From: Mycolicibacterium stellerae | GTDB taxonomy: Bacteria > Actinomycetota > Actinomycetes > Mycobacteriales > Mycobacteriaceae | NCBI RefSeq assembly: GCF_003719305.1 | Contig: NZ_RARC01000031.1 | Span: 16,437-80,436 of the forward strand | Length of the DNA: 64,000 nucleotides | Direction of reading: 5' to 3' | The notes under the pieces: model-generated | Database searches by the model: none | Told to the model about the DNA's origin: nothing | Seen by the model: the letters and a program-made list of their open reading frames with translations, nothing else | Position numbers and translations under genes: made by a program | In this document: positions 33,301 through 41,537 of the stretch, piece by piece | Layout of the letters: each line of letters starts with the position of its first letter | How positions within the stretch are numbered: the stretch's first letter is position 1

Positions 33301-33771
33301 ATGAAGCTCACAATGATCGCGGCGCTCTCCATCGCGACCGCCGCAACCTTGCCCCTCGCTGCCATCGCGAACGCCTGTGGTGGAGGTGGCGAAATCCCTG
33401 AGGATAACGACTTCGTGACTCCGTCGGGAAACATCGTCTGCAGCATCTACTCCGATAGCTCCGGCGTGAATTGCGAAGTCCGGGAACACACCTGGGTGAT
33501 GCCGGCATCCACAACCGGCCCGTTCGGCAGGGCGTGCGACTTCAATTTCGGGGGTCTGGAGTTCTATGTGAGTCAAGCCAAGCCGGCCAACCTCGGGTGC
33601 TACGAGGGGGCAAGCAAGTTCGATGCACCCGGCCTGAAGACTCTCGACTACGGCCAGACCTACTCCCGTGGTGCCATCACTTGCGACAGTGAGCTCGCTG
33701 GCGTCACATGCACCGACACCACCACCGGGCACTTCTTCCGCGTATCGCGCGAGAGCTACGAACTGGGGTGA
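33301..33771 (+). CDS. Secreted cysteine-containing protein of unknown function
   Basis: 156 aa from the ATG at 33301, the first base after a stop-rich upstream. The signal peptide is LTMIAALSIATAATLPLAAIANA. The mature part has six cysteines (NACGGG, IVCSIY, VNCEVRE, RACDFN, LGCYEG, ITCDSE, VTCTDT region; seven in all) with F.TPSGNIVCSI, a motif seen in actinobacterial secreted proteins of unknown role. Disulfides and an extracellular location are likely. It is divergent from the OsmC gene. Confidence 0.8.
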   Translation: MKLTMIAALSIATAATLPLAAIANACGGGGEIPEDNDFVTPSGNIVCSIYSDSSGVNCEVREHTWVMPASTTGPFGRACDFNFGGLEFYVSQAKPANLGCYEGASKFDAPGLKTLDYGQTYSRGAITCDSELAGVTCTDTTTGHFFRVSRESYELG

Positions 33772-33825
33772 GTCGGGCAGCAGGGCCGGGGCCACATCGT
33801 CACTCGAGAACCCTATTGTCGCTGT

Positions 33826-34311
33826 GTGGTCGACGACGCAAACCCGTGGAAAGACGAGCTCGTCAAGATCGCCGAACGACTGGAAGCCAAGACCGGGCAG
33901 ACGCGGTGGACCGACCGAACGGGCTTGCTCATCGAGCGGGACTTCGTGGCGAGCGCGTACGCAATGCGCAAGCTGGTCGAGGCGGCTGGCGGGTCGGCCG
34001 CACTCAGGCAACGTCGAATCCCGGTCAGGCGTTTCGAACTGACCGGGAGCCGCCCGCTGTCGGCCGACGACATAACGGATTGCTATGACTTCGACAACGG
34101 TCGTCGAACGATGCTCTCCCTTGTCCAGCTGTGTCACGAGATCCTGCACAGCGTTGTCTTCGCCTTCTGCTGCGGCGAGACCGAAGACCTCTTCGACGGC
34201 ATATACGTGTCATCGGACGGTGACAAGAACGAGTACGTATACCTGGTGTTGGCATCCGATTTCATTGCCCTGTGTGGTGACATCGGCACGCTGGATCTGC
34301 AGCCAAGATGA
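33826..34311 (+). CDS. Unknown protein with an HExxH motif
   Basis: 161 aa with a GTG start (another GTG overlaps two bases upstream). No family is recognised and no signal peptide or membrane helix is visible. One feature stands out: LVQLCHEILHSVVFAFCCGE contains HEILH, the zinc-metalloprotease HExxH pattern, in a predicted helix, but no third ligand is obvious. The remainder is acidic (EDLFDGIYVSSDGDKNEYVY). Codon usage matches neighbours, so it is probably a real gene. Confidence 0.65.
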   Translation: MVDDANPWKDELVKIAERLEAKTGQTRWTDRTGLLIERDFVASAYAMRKLVEAAGGSAALRQRRIPVRRFELTGSRPLSADDITDCYDFDNGRRTMLSLVQLCHEILHSVVFAFCCGETEDLFDGIYVSSDGDKNEYVYLVLASDFIALCGDIGTLDLQPR

Positions 34312-34485
34312 CTTGTGCGCAGCGGATTTGACGGTCCCCGTAGTATTGGTTTGTAGCTCCCGTTATGCAGAAGCGCTGACGGTGTGAGCGAAACCACTTG
34401 AAAATAAAGCAATAACGGAAATGTTCGCCTGCGCCTGTTCATTGCGCTGAGTCGAGTCGTCCGGTGTAACAGAAGGGGGAATGCT

Positions 34486-35925
34486 GTGGAGTTGACCCGT
34501 GATCGTGCGGGCCAGCCATGGCGGGCACGTCACCGCGAGATCTTGAGCCGAATTGTCCGGGAGACCGGGCCGCCAACGGATGCCATGCCGCGGATAGCGG
34601 ATTCGCAGCGCCGCGAGCGCGACGACGCTTATTACGCGCTCGTCGGCGAGGTGCTCGATCTAGCCGGCAACATCGGTGCCATTTTGATGGCGTCCGGAAC
34701 GCCTGCGACGGCCACTATGGACCAGGTCTCGGCCATCGCCGCCGCGTACGGCATCGAACGGTGCGAGGTCGACGTCATCAACACGACGATCCACGTCGCC
34801 GCGTACCGAGGGCCGACGATGCCCGCGGCCACCACGCTGCACATCGTGCAATCGCGATCGATGGACTTCAGCCGCCTGGCTGCCGTCGACCGCTTGATCG
34901 GGCGGATCAAGGCGGGCCAGGTGTCTCCGTCGGTGGCCCGCGACGAGCTCGAAACGATCATCACCGCGCCGCATCCGTACAAGCGCTGGGTAGCGACCCT
35001 CGCCTGGGGTGCGCTGGCGTTCGCGACGGCGGGAACCCTCGGTGCGAGCCTGCTGGCCTGTCTGGTCAGCGCCCTGAGCGCGATGGCGATCGACCGCGTC
35101 AACCGGCGACTGAACAGGCACGGGCTGCCGTTCTTCTTCCAGTACGCGGTCGGTGGGGCGATCGCGACCGCCCCGCCGATCCTGCTCTACGCGCTCAGCC
35201 CCAAGCTGGGGTTCCAATTCGAGCCGACGGTGGCCATCGCGGCCGGACTTGTCGTACTCCTTGCCGGTCTTTCGCTGGTTGGCTCGGTCGGCGACGTCAT
35301 CTCCGGTGCTCCGGTCACCGCCGCCGCCCGCTTCTTCGAGCTGGTGATGTTGACGGCCGCGACGATCGCCGGGGTGGCGTTGGTGCTTCACCTCGCCAGC
35401 CGGTTCGGTGCGCCGTTCGTCGGAATCAGCGCGGCCGCGCCGCCCGCCCTTGCCGAGCTGCCGGCACGCGTCGCGTTCGGCGCGGCGAGCGCGGCGGCCT
35501 TCGCCCTGGCCTGCTATGCCGAACGGTCCGCCGCGATGGCCGCTGCGTTCGGCGGGGCCGCAGGCACCATCGTGTTTCTTCTGGCCCAGGGCGCCGGCTT
35601 GGGTGCCGTGGTCGCGTCGTTCGTTGCAGCCGTGCCCATCGGCTTGGTCGGCCGGCTGATGGAACGTCGCAATCTCGCGCCGCCGCTCGTGGTGTCGATC
35701 ACGGGCATTGTGCCGCTGCTGCCGGGTCTGTCGCTGTTGCACGGGATCTACGCCGTCCTCAACGATCAGCACGCCGTCGGGTTCGCTTCTGTCTTGGGTG
35801 CGCTGGCGATCGGTACTGCTCTGGCGGCAGGCGTCACCTTGGGCGAATGGGGTTCGTGGAAGGTTCGCGGGCGCCGGGTGCCGCGCCGCCTCCGCGCTGC
35901 GCGACCTGCCGGGAACAGGCTCTGA
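34486..35925 (+). CDS. thrE: ThrE-type threonine/serine exporter
   Basis: 479 aa with a GTG start preceded by AGAAGGGGGAA. The N-terminal soluble ThrE domain shows LDLAGNIGAILMASGTPA and SRSMDFSRLAAVDRLI; about ten hydrophobic segments follow, ending with the ThrE_2-like module LVVSITGIVPLLPGLSLLHGIYAVL. In Corynebacterium the family exports threonine and serine using the proton gradient. It is monocistronic, ending in a strong terminator. Confidence 0.9.
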   Translation: MELTRDRAGQPWRARHREILSRIVRETGPPTDAMPRIADSQRRERDDAYYALVGEVLDLAGNIGAILMASGTPATATMDQVSAIAAAYGIERCEVDVINTTIHVAAYRGPTMPAATTLHIVQSRSMDFSRLAAVDRLIGRIKAGQVSPSVARDELETIITAPHPYKRWVATLAWGALAFATAGTLGASLLACLVSALSAMAIDRVNRRLNRHGLPFFFQYAVGGAIATAPPILLYALSPKLGFQFEPTVAIAAGLVVLLAGLSLVGSVGDVISGAPVTAAARFFELVMLTAATIAGVALVLHLASRFGAPFVGISAAAPPALAELPARVAFGAASAAAFALACYAERSAAMAAAFGGAAGTIVFLLAQGAGLGAVVASFVAAVPIGLVGRLMERRNLAPPLVVSITGIVPLLPGLSLLHGIYAVLNDQHAVGFASVLGALAIGTALAAGVTLGEWGSWKVRGRRVPRRLRAARPAGNRL

Positions 35926-35947
35926 GGTTTCGCTCAATAGATACAAG

Positions 35948-35986
35948 AGCCCCCGACGCACTTCAAAACAGTGCTCGGGGGCTTTT
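35948..35986 (+). terminator. Terminator after thrE-like gene
   Basis: AGCCCCCGA pairs with TCGGGGGCT, extended by GCAC/GTGC around a loop containing TTCAAAACA, followed by TTTT. It can also serve whiB3, which converges from the right and ends at 36001. Confidence 0.9.
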
Positions 35987-36000
35987 GCGTCTTGTCGTGG

Positions 36001-36291
36001 TTAGGACGCGCGGCGGATGCCTCGCTTGAGGAGCATTTCACGCTCCGACTCCGAGAGCCCGCCCCAGATACCGTAGGGCTCGCCTACGGCGAGGGCGTGC
36101 GTGCGGCACTGGGCGATCACCGGGCAACTCCGGCACATCTCTTTCGCGCGCATCTCGCGCTGTGCGCGGGCCCGGCCACGCTCCCCGTCAGGGTGGAAGA
36201 ACACCGAAGAATCGACTCCTCGGCAAAGACCGTGCATCTGCCAATCCCAGATGTCTGCGTTAGGTCCCGGTAGCTGCTGCGGTTGTGGCAT
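36001..36291 (-). CDS. whiB3: Redox-sensing regulator WhiB3
   Basis: 96 aa. The four iron-sulfur cysteines are C23, C53, C56 and C62 (CRSCPVIAQC), followed by the WhiB turn GIWGG (74-78) and a basic C-terminus (LLKRGIRRA). The N-terminus PQPQQLPGPNADIW matches WhiB3 rather than WhiB1/2. WhiB3 holds a 4Fe-4S cluster, senses O2, NO and redox state, and in M. tuberculosis controls polyketide lipids and interacts with SigA. It is divergent from the Rv3415c-like gene, 429 bp away, close to groEL1 in M. tuberculosis but separated here by the 23-kb accessory region. Confidence 0.95.
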   Translation of the reverse strand: MPQPQQLPGPNADIWDWQMHGLCRGVDSSVFFHPDGERGRARAQREMRAKEMCRSCPVIAQCRTHALAVGEPYGIWGGLSESEREMLLKRGIRRAS

Positions 36292-36390
36292 GTGGAAAAC
36301 CCCTCTCTACGCACCGATTTGGATACCGCACGGGTGCGTGAGTTGTGGAACCGAACCGAGCACAAGTCGCCGATGACTACTCGTGCACAC

Positions 36391-36420
36391 AAAGTAGGGG
36401 CGCTTAGCAAAATGAGTCAA
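36391..36420 (-). promoter_or_regulatory. Putative whiB3 promoter
   Basis: On the minus strand TTGACT (36420-36415), 18 bases, then TACTTT (36396-36391) form SigA-like -35 and -10 boxes, leaving a 5' leader of roughly 90 bases to the whiB3 ATG. Confidence 0.45.
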
Positions 36421-36720
36421 TAGCCCGATCATGTGCTCAAGGACATATCCGCAGGCCGAGAATTTACATCACGTTCATCGGTTCGACCCGCGGTCATCGA
36501 TGAGGGTGATAGCCAAAGGCCCGGTAATACACGATGACTCGTGTTTTCGCAGTTCGCTCCGTACGCCGTCGCGGAGATTTTCTCGAGCGGCCCGTCGGCG
36601 GTTGACATGGCTGTAACACGGGGCGCACAAACTGTTAACTAAAGAGATTCCGCACCAAACGAATTGCCCGTGCCCATCGGTATCGGGATCACCTTGCCCT
36701 ATTGATAACGTCGGCGGCTG
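36421..36720. other. Gene-free region between whiB3 and the Rv3415c-like gene
   Basis: No coding frame is convincing. It holds a palindrome ACACGA-TGAC-TCGTGT (36529-36544), a TTGACA box at 36602-36607, and an AT-rich TTGATAAC just before the ATG at 36721, suggesting that gene is transcribed without a leader. Confidence 0.5.
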
Positions 36721-37491
36721 ATGATCGCCAACGCCGCTTTCGGCGATGACCCTGGGCGCTGGCCGCTGCCTGCTGCACGCTCCGCCGACGAGCTGTGGCT
36801 CCGCGCAGTCGTCGCAGGCGGGCAGGGCCGCTACGCAAACGCCTACGCCGACCTCGCTTCCGTCCGACGGGCACACCGTGTCGGGCGGCTGGCCTCGCTG
36901 TCCCACAGCACCCAGGCGTCCTTCCTGCGTCAGCTCGGATGGCACGACGAGGCGCGCGGCTGGGACGGTCGCGCGCTGGCGATCGCAGGAGCAGATCCCG
37001 AGGGCAGCGCCGACGCACTGATCGGTCTGGCCGCCGACGCCCTCGGCGTGGGGAGATTCGCCGCGTCCGGGGCGGCACTTGCGCGGGTACGGGGTTTGCT
37101 CGACGGGGGACCGCCGCGGCTTGCCGTCCGATTGGCGTGGGTGTCGGCCGAATTGGCGATGGCGACCGGCGATGGCGCGACGGCAGTGGGTCACGCCGAG
37201 CATGCGGTCGAGCTGTCGGCCGCCTTCGGCTCGGCGCGCCACGTCGTGAAATCCGACGTCGTGCTCGCCGCGGCGCTCTGCTGCGACGGAAGGCTCGACC
37301 GCTCGCGCGGGGTGGCAGACGCCTCGCTTGACATCGCGCAGCAACTGGGACTAATCCCGCTGAGCTGGGCGTTGGCATGTCTGCTCGGCGAAATCGGCAG
37401 CGGGAACCGCTCCGAAGATCAAGTCGTTGGAATTCGCGATGTGTCCGCTGATACGGTGCGGCGCCGTGGCGGCGTGTTGCAAGATCGCTGA
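36721..37491 (+). CDS. Conserved mycobacterial helical-repeat protein (Rv3415c-like)
   Basis: 256 aa starting at the ATG directly after a -10-like TTGATAAC sequence. The sequence is alanine- and arginine-rich with repeated helical pairs (AYADLASVRRAHRVGRLASLSHSTQASFLRQLGWHDEA..., AVGHAEHAVELSAAFGSARHVVKSDVVLAAALCCDG), consistent with TPR-like repeats. There is no catalytic motif. Position between whiB3 and sigD equals that of Rv3415c in M. tuberculosis. Function unknown. Confidence 0.8.
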   Translation: MIANAAFGDDPGRWPLPAARSADELWLRAVVAGGQGRYANAYADLASVRRAHRVGRLASLSHSTQASFLRQLGWHDEARGWDGRALAIAGADPEGSADALIGLAADALGVGRFAASGAALARVRGLLDGGPPRLAVRLAWVSAELAMATGDGATAVGHAEHAVELSAAFGSARHVVKSDVVLAAALCCDGRLDRSRGVADASLDIAQQLGLIPLSWALACLLGEIGSGNRSEDQVVGIRDVSADTVRRRGGVLQDR

Positions 37492-37580
37492 GCCGGGCTG
37501 CGTCGACCCGACAGTTAGTGTTTAGCCCAGTTACTTAAACGCCACCTGTCCCATTAGTAACGCTGGAGAGAGCTTCACCG

Positions 37581-38159
37581 ATGACAATTTCGGGAGAACG
37601 TCTCGATGCTGTCGTTGCTGAAGCCGTGGCGGGCAACCGGGACGCGCTCCGGGAGGTGCTGGAGACCATCCGTCCCATCGTTGTCCGCTACTGCCGGGCG
37701 AGGGTCGGGACGGCCGAGCGGAGCGGTCTCTCAGCTGACGATGTGGCACAGGAGGTGTGCTTGGCCGCCATCACGGCGCTGCCCCGTTACAAGGATCAGG
37801 GACGACCGTTCCTGGCCTTTGTGTACGGCATCGCCGCCCACAAGGTTGCCGACGCGCATCGCGCGGCCGCCCGGAACCGCTCTGAGCCGACGGAAGTCGT
37901 GCCGGAGCGCTTCGCCGCGGAGGCCGGTCCCGAACAACTCGCCATCGAGGGTGAAGCCGCACAGCGGATGAACAGGCTATTGGCGATCCTGCCCGAGAAG
38001 CAGCGGGAGATTCTGATCCTGCGCGTGGTCGTCGGCATGAGCGCGGAGGAGACCGCGGAGGCGGTCGGCAGCACGGCTGGCGCCGTCCGGGTGGCACAGC
38101 ACCGGGCGCTGGCGCGGCTGAAGTCGGAGATCATCGCGACGGGGCACGACCATGCCTGA
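37581..38159 (+). CDS. sigD: ECF sigma factor SigD
   Basis: 192 aa. Sigma-2 region: VRYCRARVG..LSADDVAQEVCLAAITALPRYKDQGRPFLAFVYGIAAHKVADAHR; sigma-4 region: LPEKQREILILRVVVGMSAEETAEAVGSTAGAVRVAQHRALARL. Group-IV (ECF) architecture. In M. tuberculosis SigD is expressed in stationary phase and governs a small regulon including rpf and chaperone genes. It overlaps the anti-sigma gene by 8 bp, as for sigma/anti-sigma pairs. Confidence 0.95.
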   Translation: MTISGERLDAVVAEAVAGNRDALREVLETIRPIVVRYCRARVGTAERSGLSADDVAQEVCLAAITALPRYKDQGRPFLAFVYGIAAHKVADAHRAAARNRSEPTEVVPERFAAEAGPEQLAIEGEAAQRMNRLLAILPEKQREILILRVVVGMSAEETAEAVGSTAGAVRVAQHRALARLKSEIIATGHDHA

Positions 38160-39426
38160 TTTCCGGCGCTGGGGTGCAAACGGAGGCGATCCGTCGCTCA
38201 ACGCCATCGCGCGCACGGATCGCTACCTGGACTCGCTCGCTGCCGAGCAGCCGGTCTATGCGACCGATCCCGCCGACGCCGAGCTAGCCAGCCTGATGTC
38301 AGGCTGGCGTGACGAAGTGCGCAGGCCGCCTGCGAGGGTTGCGTCGCAGCGCGACGCCGAGATCGTGCTGCAGCGCGCGTTGGCCTCGCGGCGACGGACA
38401 CGGATGTCGATGGCCGTCATGGGCTCCGTTGCCGCTGCGCTGCTGTGCCTGGGCGGGTTTGGTGCCCTCGTCTACGGGGCGGCGCCAGGCGATGCGTTGT
38501 ATGGGCTGCGGGTGTCGCTGTTCGGTGAGCAACAGGTGACCCGCGACGACCAGGTCACGTTGGCCGCCCAGACGGAGATGCAGCAGGTCCAGCAACTCAT
38601 CGATCAGGGCAACTGGGAGGCCGCCCAGGACAAGCTGCAGACCATCACGTCGACCGTGCAGACCGTCGAGGATCCTCAGCGCCAGCAGGAGCTGCAACAG
38701 CAGCTGAACCAGTTGACGGTCAAGGTGGAGAACCGCGACCCCGAGGCCACGGTTCCGGAGTCCGCGTTGATCAACCCGGCGGTGCCTGCCGCCCCGGCGG
38801 TGCCCGAGGGTCCGGGGCTTTCGCTACCAGTTGAGCTGCCGTCGTTGCCCAGCCTGCCGGTGCCACCGTCTGGACCCGGGGTGCCGCTGCCCGACATCTC
38901 GCTGCCTCAGATACCGCTGCCTCAGATGCCGCTGCCGGGACCCGGTGTCCCGCCGGATATTTCGCTTCCTTCGCTTCCTGTGCCCAAGCCGATCCCCGGG
39001 TCGAAACCGGGCCAGGATCAACCGAAACCGGGCCAGGATCAACCGAAGCCGGGCCAGGACCAACCGAAGCCAGGCCAGGACCAACCGAAGCCAGTGCCGG
39101 ACGAACCCGAGCCTGCGCCCGCGCCGGACGAACAGCCCGAACCGATCGAGCCGCCCAAGCCGCTCGAGCCGCCCAAGCCGGTCGAACAGCCGAAGCCGGT
39201 CGAGCAGCCGAAGCCGCTGATCCCGGGGGACATCCCGATTCCGAAGCCCGCGCCTGCGCCCGAACCGCCGCCTGTGCAGGAAGCTCCGGTAGCGCCGGTC
39301 ATACCGGTTGCGCCCGCTCCGAAGCCGCCACCTGCCCTAGCGCCTGTGCAGGAAGCACCGCCGGTGGAGCAGCCGACGACGACGATTTTGCCCGTGCCGG
39401 GGCAGAAGCCGAAACAAGGGGACTGA
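38152..39426 (+). CDS. rsdA: Anti-sigma-D factor RsdA with long Pro/Lys-rich extracellular domain
   Basis: 424 aa. The cytosolic N-terminal part (first about 80 residues) binds the sigma factor in RsdA proteins; one transmembrane helix follows (MAVMGSVAAALLCLGGFGALVYGAA). Outside the membrane there is a Gln-rich helical region (QTEMQQVQQLIDQGNWEAAQDKLQ) and then some 220 residues rich in Pro, Lys and Glu with a KPGQDQP tandem repeat. I recall the M. tuberculosis protein as much shorter (about 300 aa), the difference lying in this tail. Signal-dependent proteolysis releasing SigD is known for the M. tuberculosis pair. Confidence 0.92.
   Translation: MPDFRRWGANGGDPSLNAIARTDRYLDSLAAEQPVYATDPADAELASLMSGWRDEVRRPPARVASQRDAEIVLQRALASRRRTRMSMAVMGSVAAALLCLGGFGALVYGAAPGDALYGLRVSLFGEQQVTRDDQVTLAAQTEMQQVQQLIDQGNWEAAQDKLQTITSTVQTVEDPQRQQELQQQLNQLTVKVENRDPEATVPESALINPAVPAAPAVPEGPGLSLPVELPSLPSLPVPPSGPGVPLPDISLPQIPLPQMPLPGPGVPPDISLPSLPVPKPIPGSKPGQDQPKPGQDQPKPGQDQPKPGQDQPKPVPDEPEPAPAPDEQPEPIEPPKPLEPPKPVEQPKPVEQPKPLIPGDIPIPKPAPAPEPPPVQEAPVAPVIPVAPAPKPPPALAPVQEAPPVEQPTTTILPVPGQKPKQGD
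39004..39087 (+). repeat. Four tandem 21-bp repeats inside rsdA
   Basis: Four consecutive units encode KPGQDQP; units 1 and 2 are identical (AAACCGGGCCAGGATCAACC G) and units 3 and 4 differ by silent changes. It is an in-frame repeat that can change copy number without disrupting the gene. Confidence 0.9.
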
Positions 39427-39437
39427 CGAATCAGCTC

Positions 39438-39842
39438 TCAGCGATAGCCGTCGGGCTCCGTCGTCGCCTCGTTGAGCGAAGCGTCGGCGTAGCCGCGGCA
39501 ATAATCCCAGGTCACATACGCGTCGGGCTCGGGATCATAAGCAGGTTCGTGAGGTCGCACGGTCCCGTCGACCAACAGCTGCAAAAGATTGGCCCGCAGC
39601 ATGTCCCAGTCGTGATAGTGGTCCTGCTGGCATTCGTCACAGCACACCACAAGGCCGCGAATTCCCTTGTGCGCCAAAAGGGCTTCATAGACAGCGAGGT
39701 CGGCCAGATCGGCCTCCACCGCGGTGCGTTCCTGCGCGTCCAGTGGCTGGCCGGGTTCCAGCGCGTCCAGCGCCCCCGAGGGGTCGCATGGGTCGTCGGC
39801 GAACGGATCCGGCGGCAAACCAGGTGGCAGGTGGTCTCGCAC
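39438..39842 (-). CDS. DUF5319 protein (Rv3412-like)
   Basis: 134 aa. Acidic, proline-rich start (PPGLPPDPFADDPCDPSGAL), a helical centre, and CCDECQQDHYHDWDML, a Cys/His cluster that might bind a metal. The end is YVTWDYCRGYADAS. Position between rsdA and guaB2, opposite strand, matches Rv3412. No function is established. A very short distance to the rsdA stop makes the two genes convergent. Confidence 0.82.
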   Translation of the reverse strand: MRDHLPPGLPPDPFADDPCDPSGALDALEPGQPLDAQERTAVEADLADLAVYEALLAHKGIRGLVVCCDECQQDHYHDWDMLRANLLQLLVDGTVRPHEPAYDPEPDAYVTWDYCRGYADASLNEATTEPDGYR

Positions 39843-39941
39843 GGTTCCACCCTAGCTAGCGACACTGGCTCCCGCCAGCGGTTGCCATCGAGGGGCGGCA
39901 CCCCGCCGGTCTCGGTGGGGCCAGTTCTCCGTGCCAATGCC

Positions 39942-39956
39942 GATAAGATGGTTATC
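39942..39956 (+). promoter_or_regulatory. Putative guaB2 promoter with palindrome
   Basis: GATAA-GATGG-TTATC is an inverted repeat containing a -10-like TAAGAT (39944-39949), 37 bases upstream of the guaB2 ATG. It may be a promoter with an overlapping operator; no -35 box is convincing. Confidence 0.4.
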
Positions 39957-39986
39957 TGGCTCCCCGCCGATGGAGGCTCGAAACCC

Positions 39987-41528
39987 ATGTCGATCGCTGA
40001 AAGCGACATCCCCATCGCCGTACCGGTACCGACCGGCGGCGACGATCCCACCAAGATCGCCATGCTCGGACTGACGTTCGACGACGTGCTGTTGCTTCCT
40101 GCCGCCTCCGACGTGGTGCCGGCCACGGCCGACACATCCAGTCAGCTCACCCGGCGGATCCGGCTGAAGGTGCCGTTGGTCAGCTCGGCGATGGACACCG
40201 TGACCGAGTCGCGGATGGCGATCGCGATGGCCCGTGCGGGCGGCATGGGTGTGCTTCACCGCAATCTCCCGGTCGCCGAGCAGGCCGGCCAGGTCGAAAC
40301 GGTCAAGAGGTCGGAAGCCGGGATGGTCACCGACCCGGTCACCTGCTCTCCTGACAACACGCTGGCCGAGGTCGACGCGATGTGCGCGAGGTTCCGGATC
40401 TCGGGGCTGCCCGTCGTCGACGACACCGGCTCCCTGGTCGGCATCATCACCAACCGCGACATGCGCTTCGAAGTCGATATGAACAAACCGGTTTCGGAGG
40501 TGATGACCAAGGCGCCGCTGATCACCGCGCGCGAGGGCGTCACCGCCGACGCGGCCCTTGGTCTGTTGCGCCGCAACAAGATCGAGAAGCTACCGATCGT
40601 CGACGGACACGGCCGGTTGACCGGGCTGATCACCGTCAAGGACTTCGTGAAGACCGAGCAGCACCCATACGCCACCAAGGACCGCGACGGCCGCCTTCTG
40701 GTCGGAGCCGCGGTCGGCATCGGCGCCGACGCGTGGACGCGGGCGATGACGTTGGCCGACGCCGGCGCCGACGTGCTGATCGTCGACACCGCGCATGCCC
40801 ACAACCGGCAGGTGCTCGACATGGTCAACAAGGTCAAACGCGAACTCGGTCATCGGGTGGACGTGATCGGCGGCAACGTCGCCACCCGTGCCGCGGCGGC
40901 CGCGTTGGTCGAGGCGGGCGCCGACGCGGTGAAGGTGGGCGTTGGCCCCGGCTCCATCTGCACCACCCGCGTGGTCGCCGGGGTCGGCGCACCGCAGATC
41001 ACCGCGATTCTCGAGGCGGTCGCGGCGTGTGCCCCTTCGGGAGTGCCCGTCATCGCCGACGGTGGCCTGCAGTATTCGGGCGACATCGCCAAGGCGCTGG
41101 CTGCCGGCGCATCGACCGCCATGCTGGGCTCGCTGCTCGCAGGCACCGCCGAGGCGCCCGGCGACCTGATCTTCGTCAACGGCAAGCAGTTCAAGAGCTA
41201 CCGGGGAATGGGCTCGCTCGGCGCGATGCAGGGCCGCGCAGGCGCCAAGTCGTACTCGAAAGACCGCTACTTCCAAGACGATGCACTCAGCGAGGACAAG
41301 CTGGTTCCTGAGGGCATCGAGGGCCGCGTCCCGTTCCGCGGTCCACTGTCGACGGTGATCCGCCAACTGACCGGTGGCCTGCAGGCCGCGATGGGGTACA
41401 CAGGGGCGGCGTCGATCGAGCAGTTGCAGCAGGCGCAGTTCGTGCGAATCACCCCGGCGGGGTTGAAGGAAAGCCATCCGCACGACATCACGATGACCGT
41501 CGAAGCGCCCAACTACTACACCCGATAG
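39987..41528 (+). CDS. guaB2: IMP dehydrogenase (essential GuaB2)
   Basis: 513 aa from the ATG at 39987; the open frame reaches much further upstream but the standard IMPDH N-terminus begins here (LGLTFDDVLLLPAASDVVP). Two CBS domains occupy roughly residues 110-230 (MVTDPVTCSPDNTLAEVDAMCARFRISGLPVVD; VMTKAPLITAREGVTADAALGLL). The catalytic Cys is in GVGPGSICTTRVVAGVG and the flap has YRGMGSLGAMQ. It oxidises IMP to XMP with NAD+, the first committed step to GMP. guaB3 follows after 9 bp. Confidence 0.98.
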   Translation: MSIAESDIPIAVPVPTGGDDPTKIAMLGLTFDDVLLLPAASDVVPATADTSSQLTRRIRLKVPLVSSAMDTVTESRMAIAMARAGGMGVLHRNLPVAEQAGQVETVKRSEAGMVTDPVTCSPDNTLAEVDAMCARFRISGLPVVDDTGSLVGIITNRDMRFEVDMNKPVSEVMTKAPLITAREGVTADAALGLLRRNKIEKLPIVDGHGRLTGLITVKDFVKTEQHPYATKDRDGRLLVGAAVGIGADAWTRAMTLADAGADVLIVDTAHAHNRQVLDMVNKVKRELGHRVDVIGGNVATRAAAAALVEAGADAVKVGVGPGSICTTRVVAGVGAPQITAILEAVAACAPSGVPVIADGGLQYSGDIAKALAAGASTAMLGSLLAGTAEAPGDLIFVNGKQFKSYRGMGSLGAMQGRAGAKSYSKDRYFQDDALSEDKLVPEGIEGRVPFRGPLSTVIRQLTGGLQAAMGYTGAASIEQLQQAQFVRITPAGLKESHPHDITMTVEAPNYYTR

Positions 41529-41537
41529 CGAGTCCGC

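Noticed and set aside
39004..39087. Short tandem repeats read as a possible CRISPR array
   Set aside because: They have no spacers, are in frame and lie inside rsdA.
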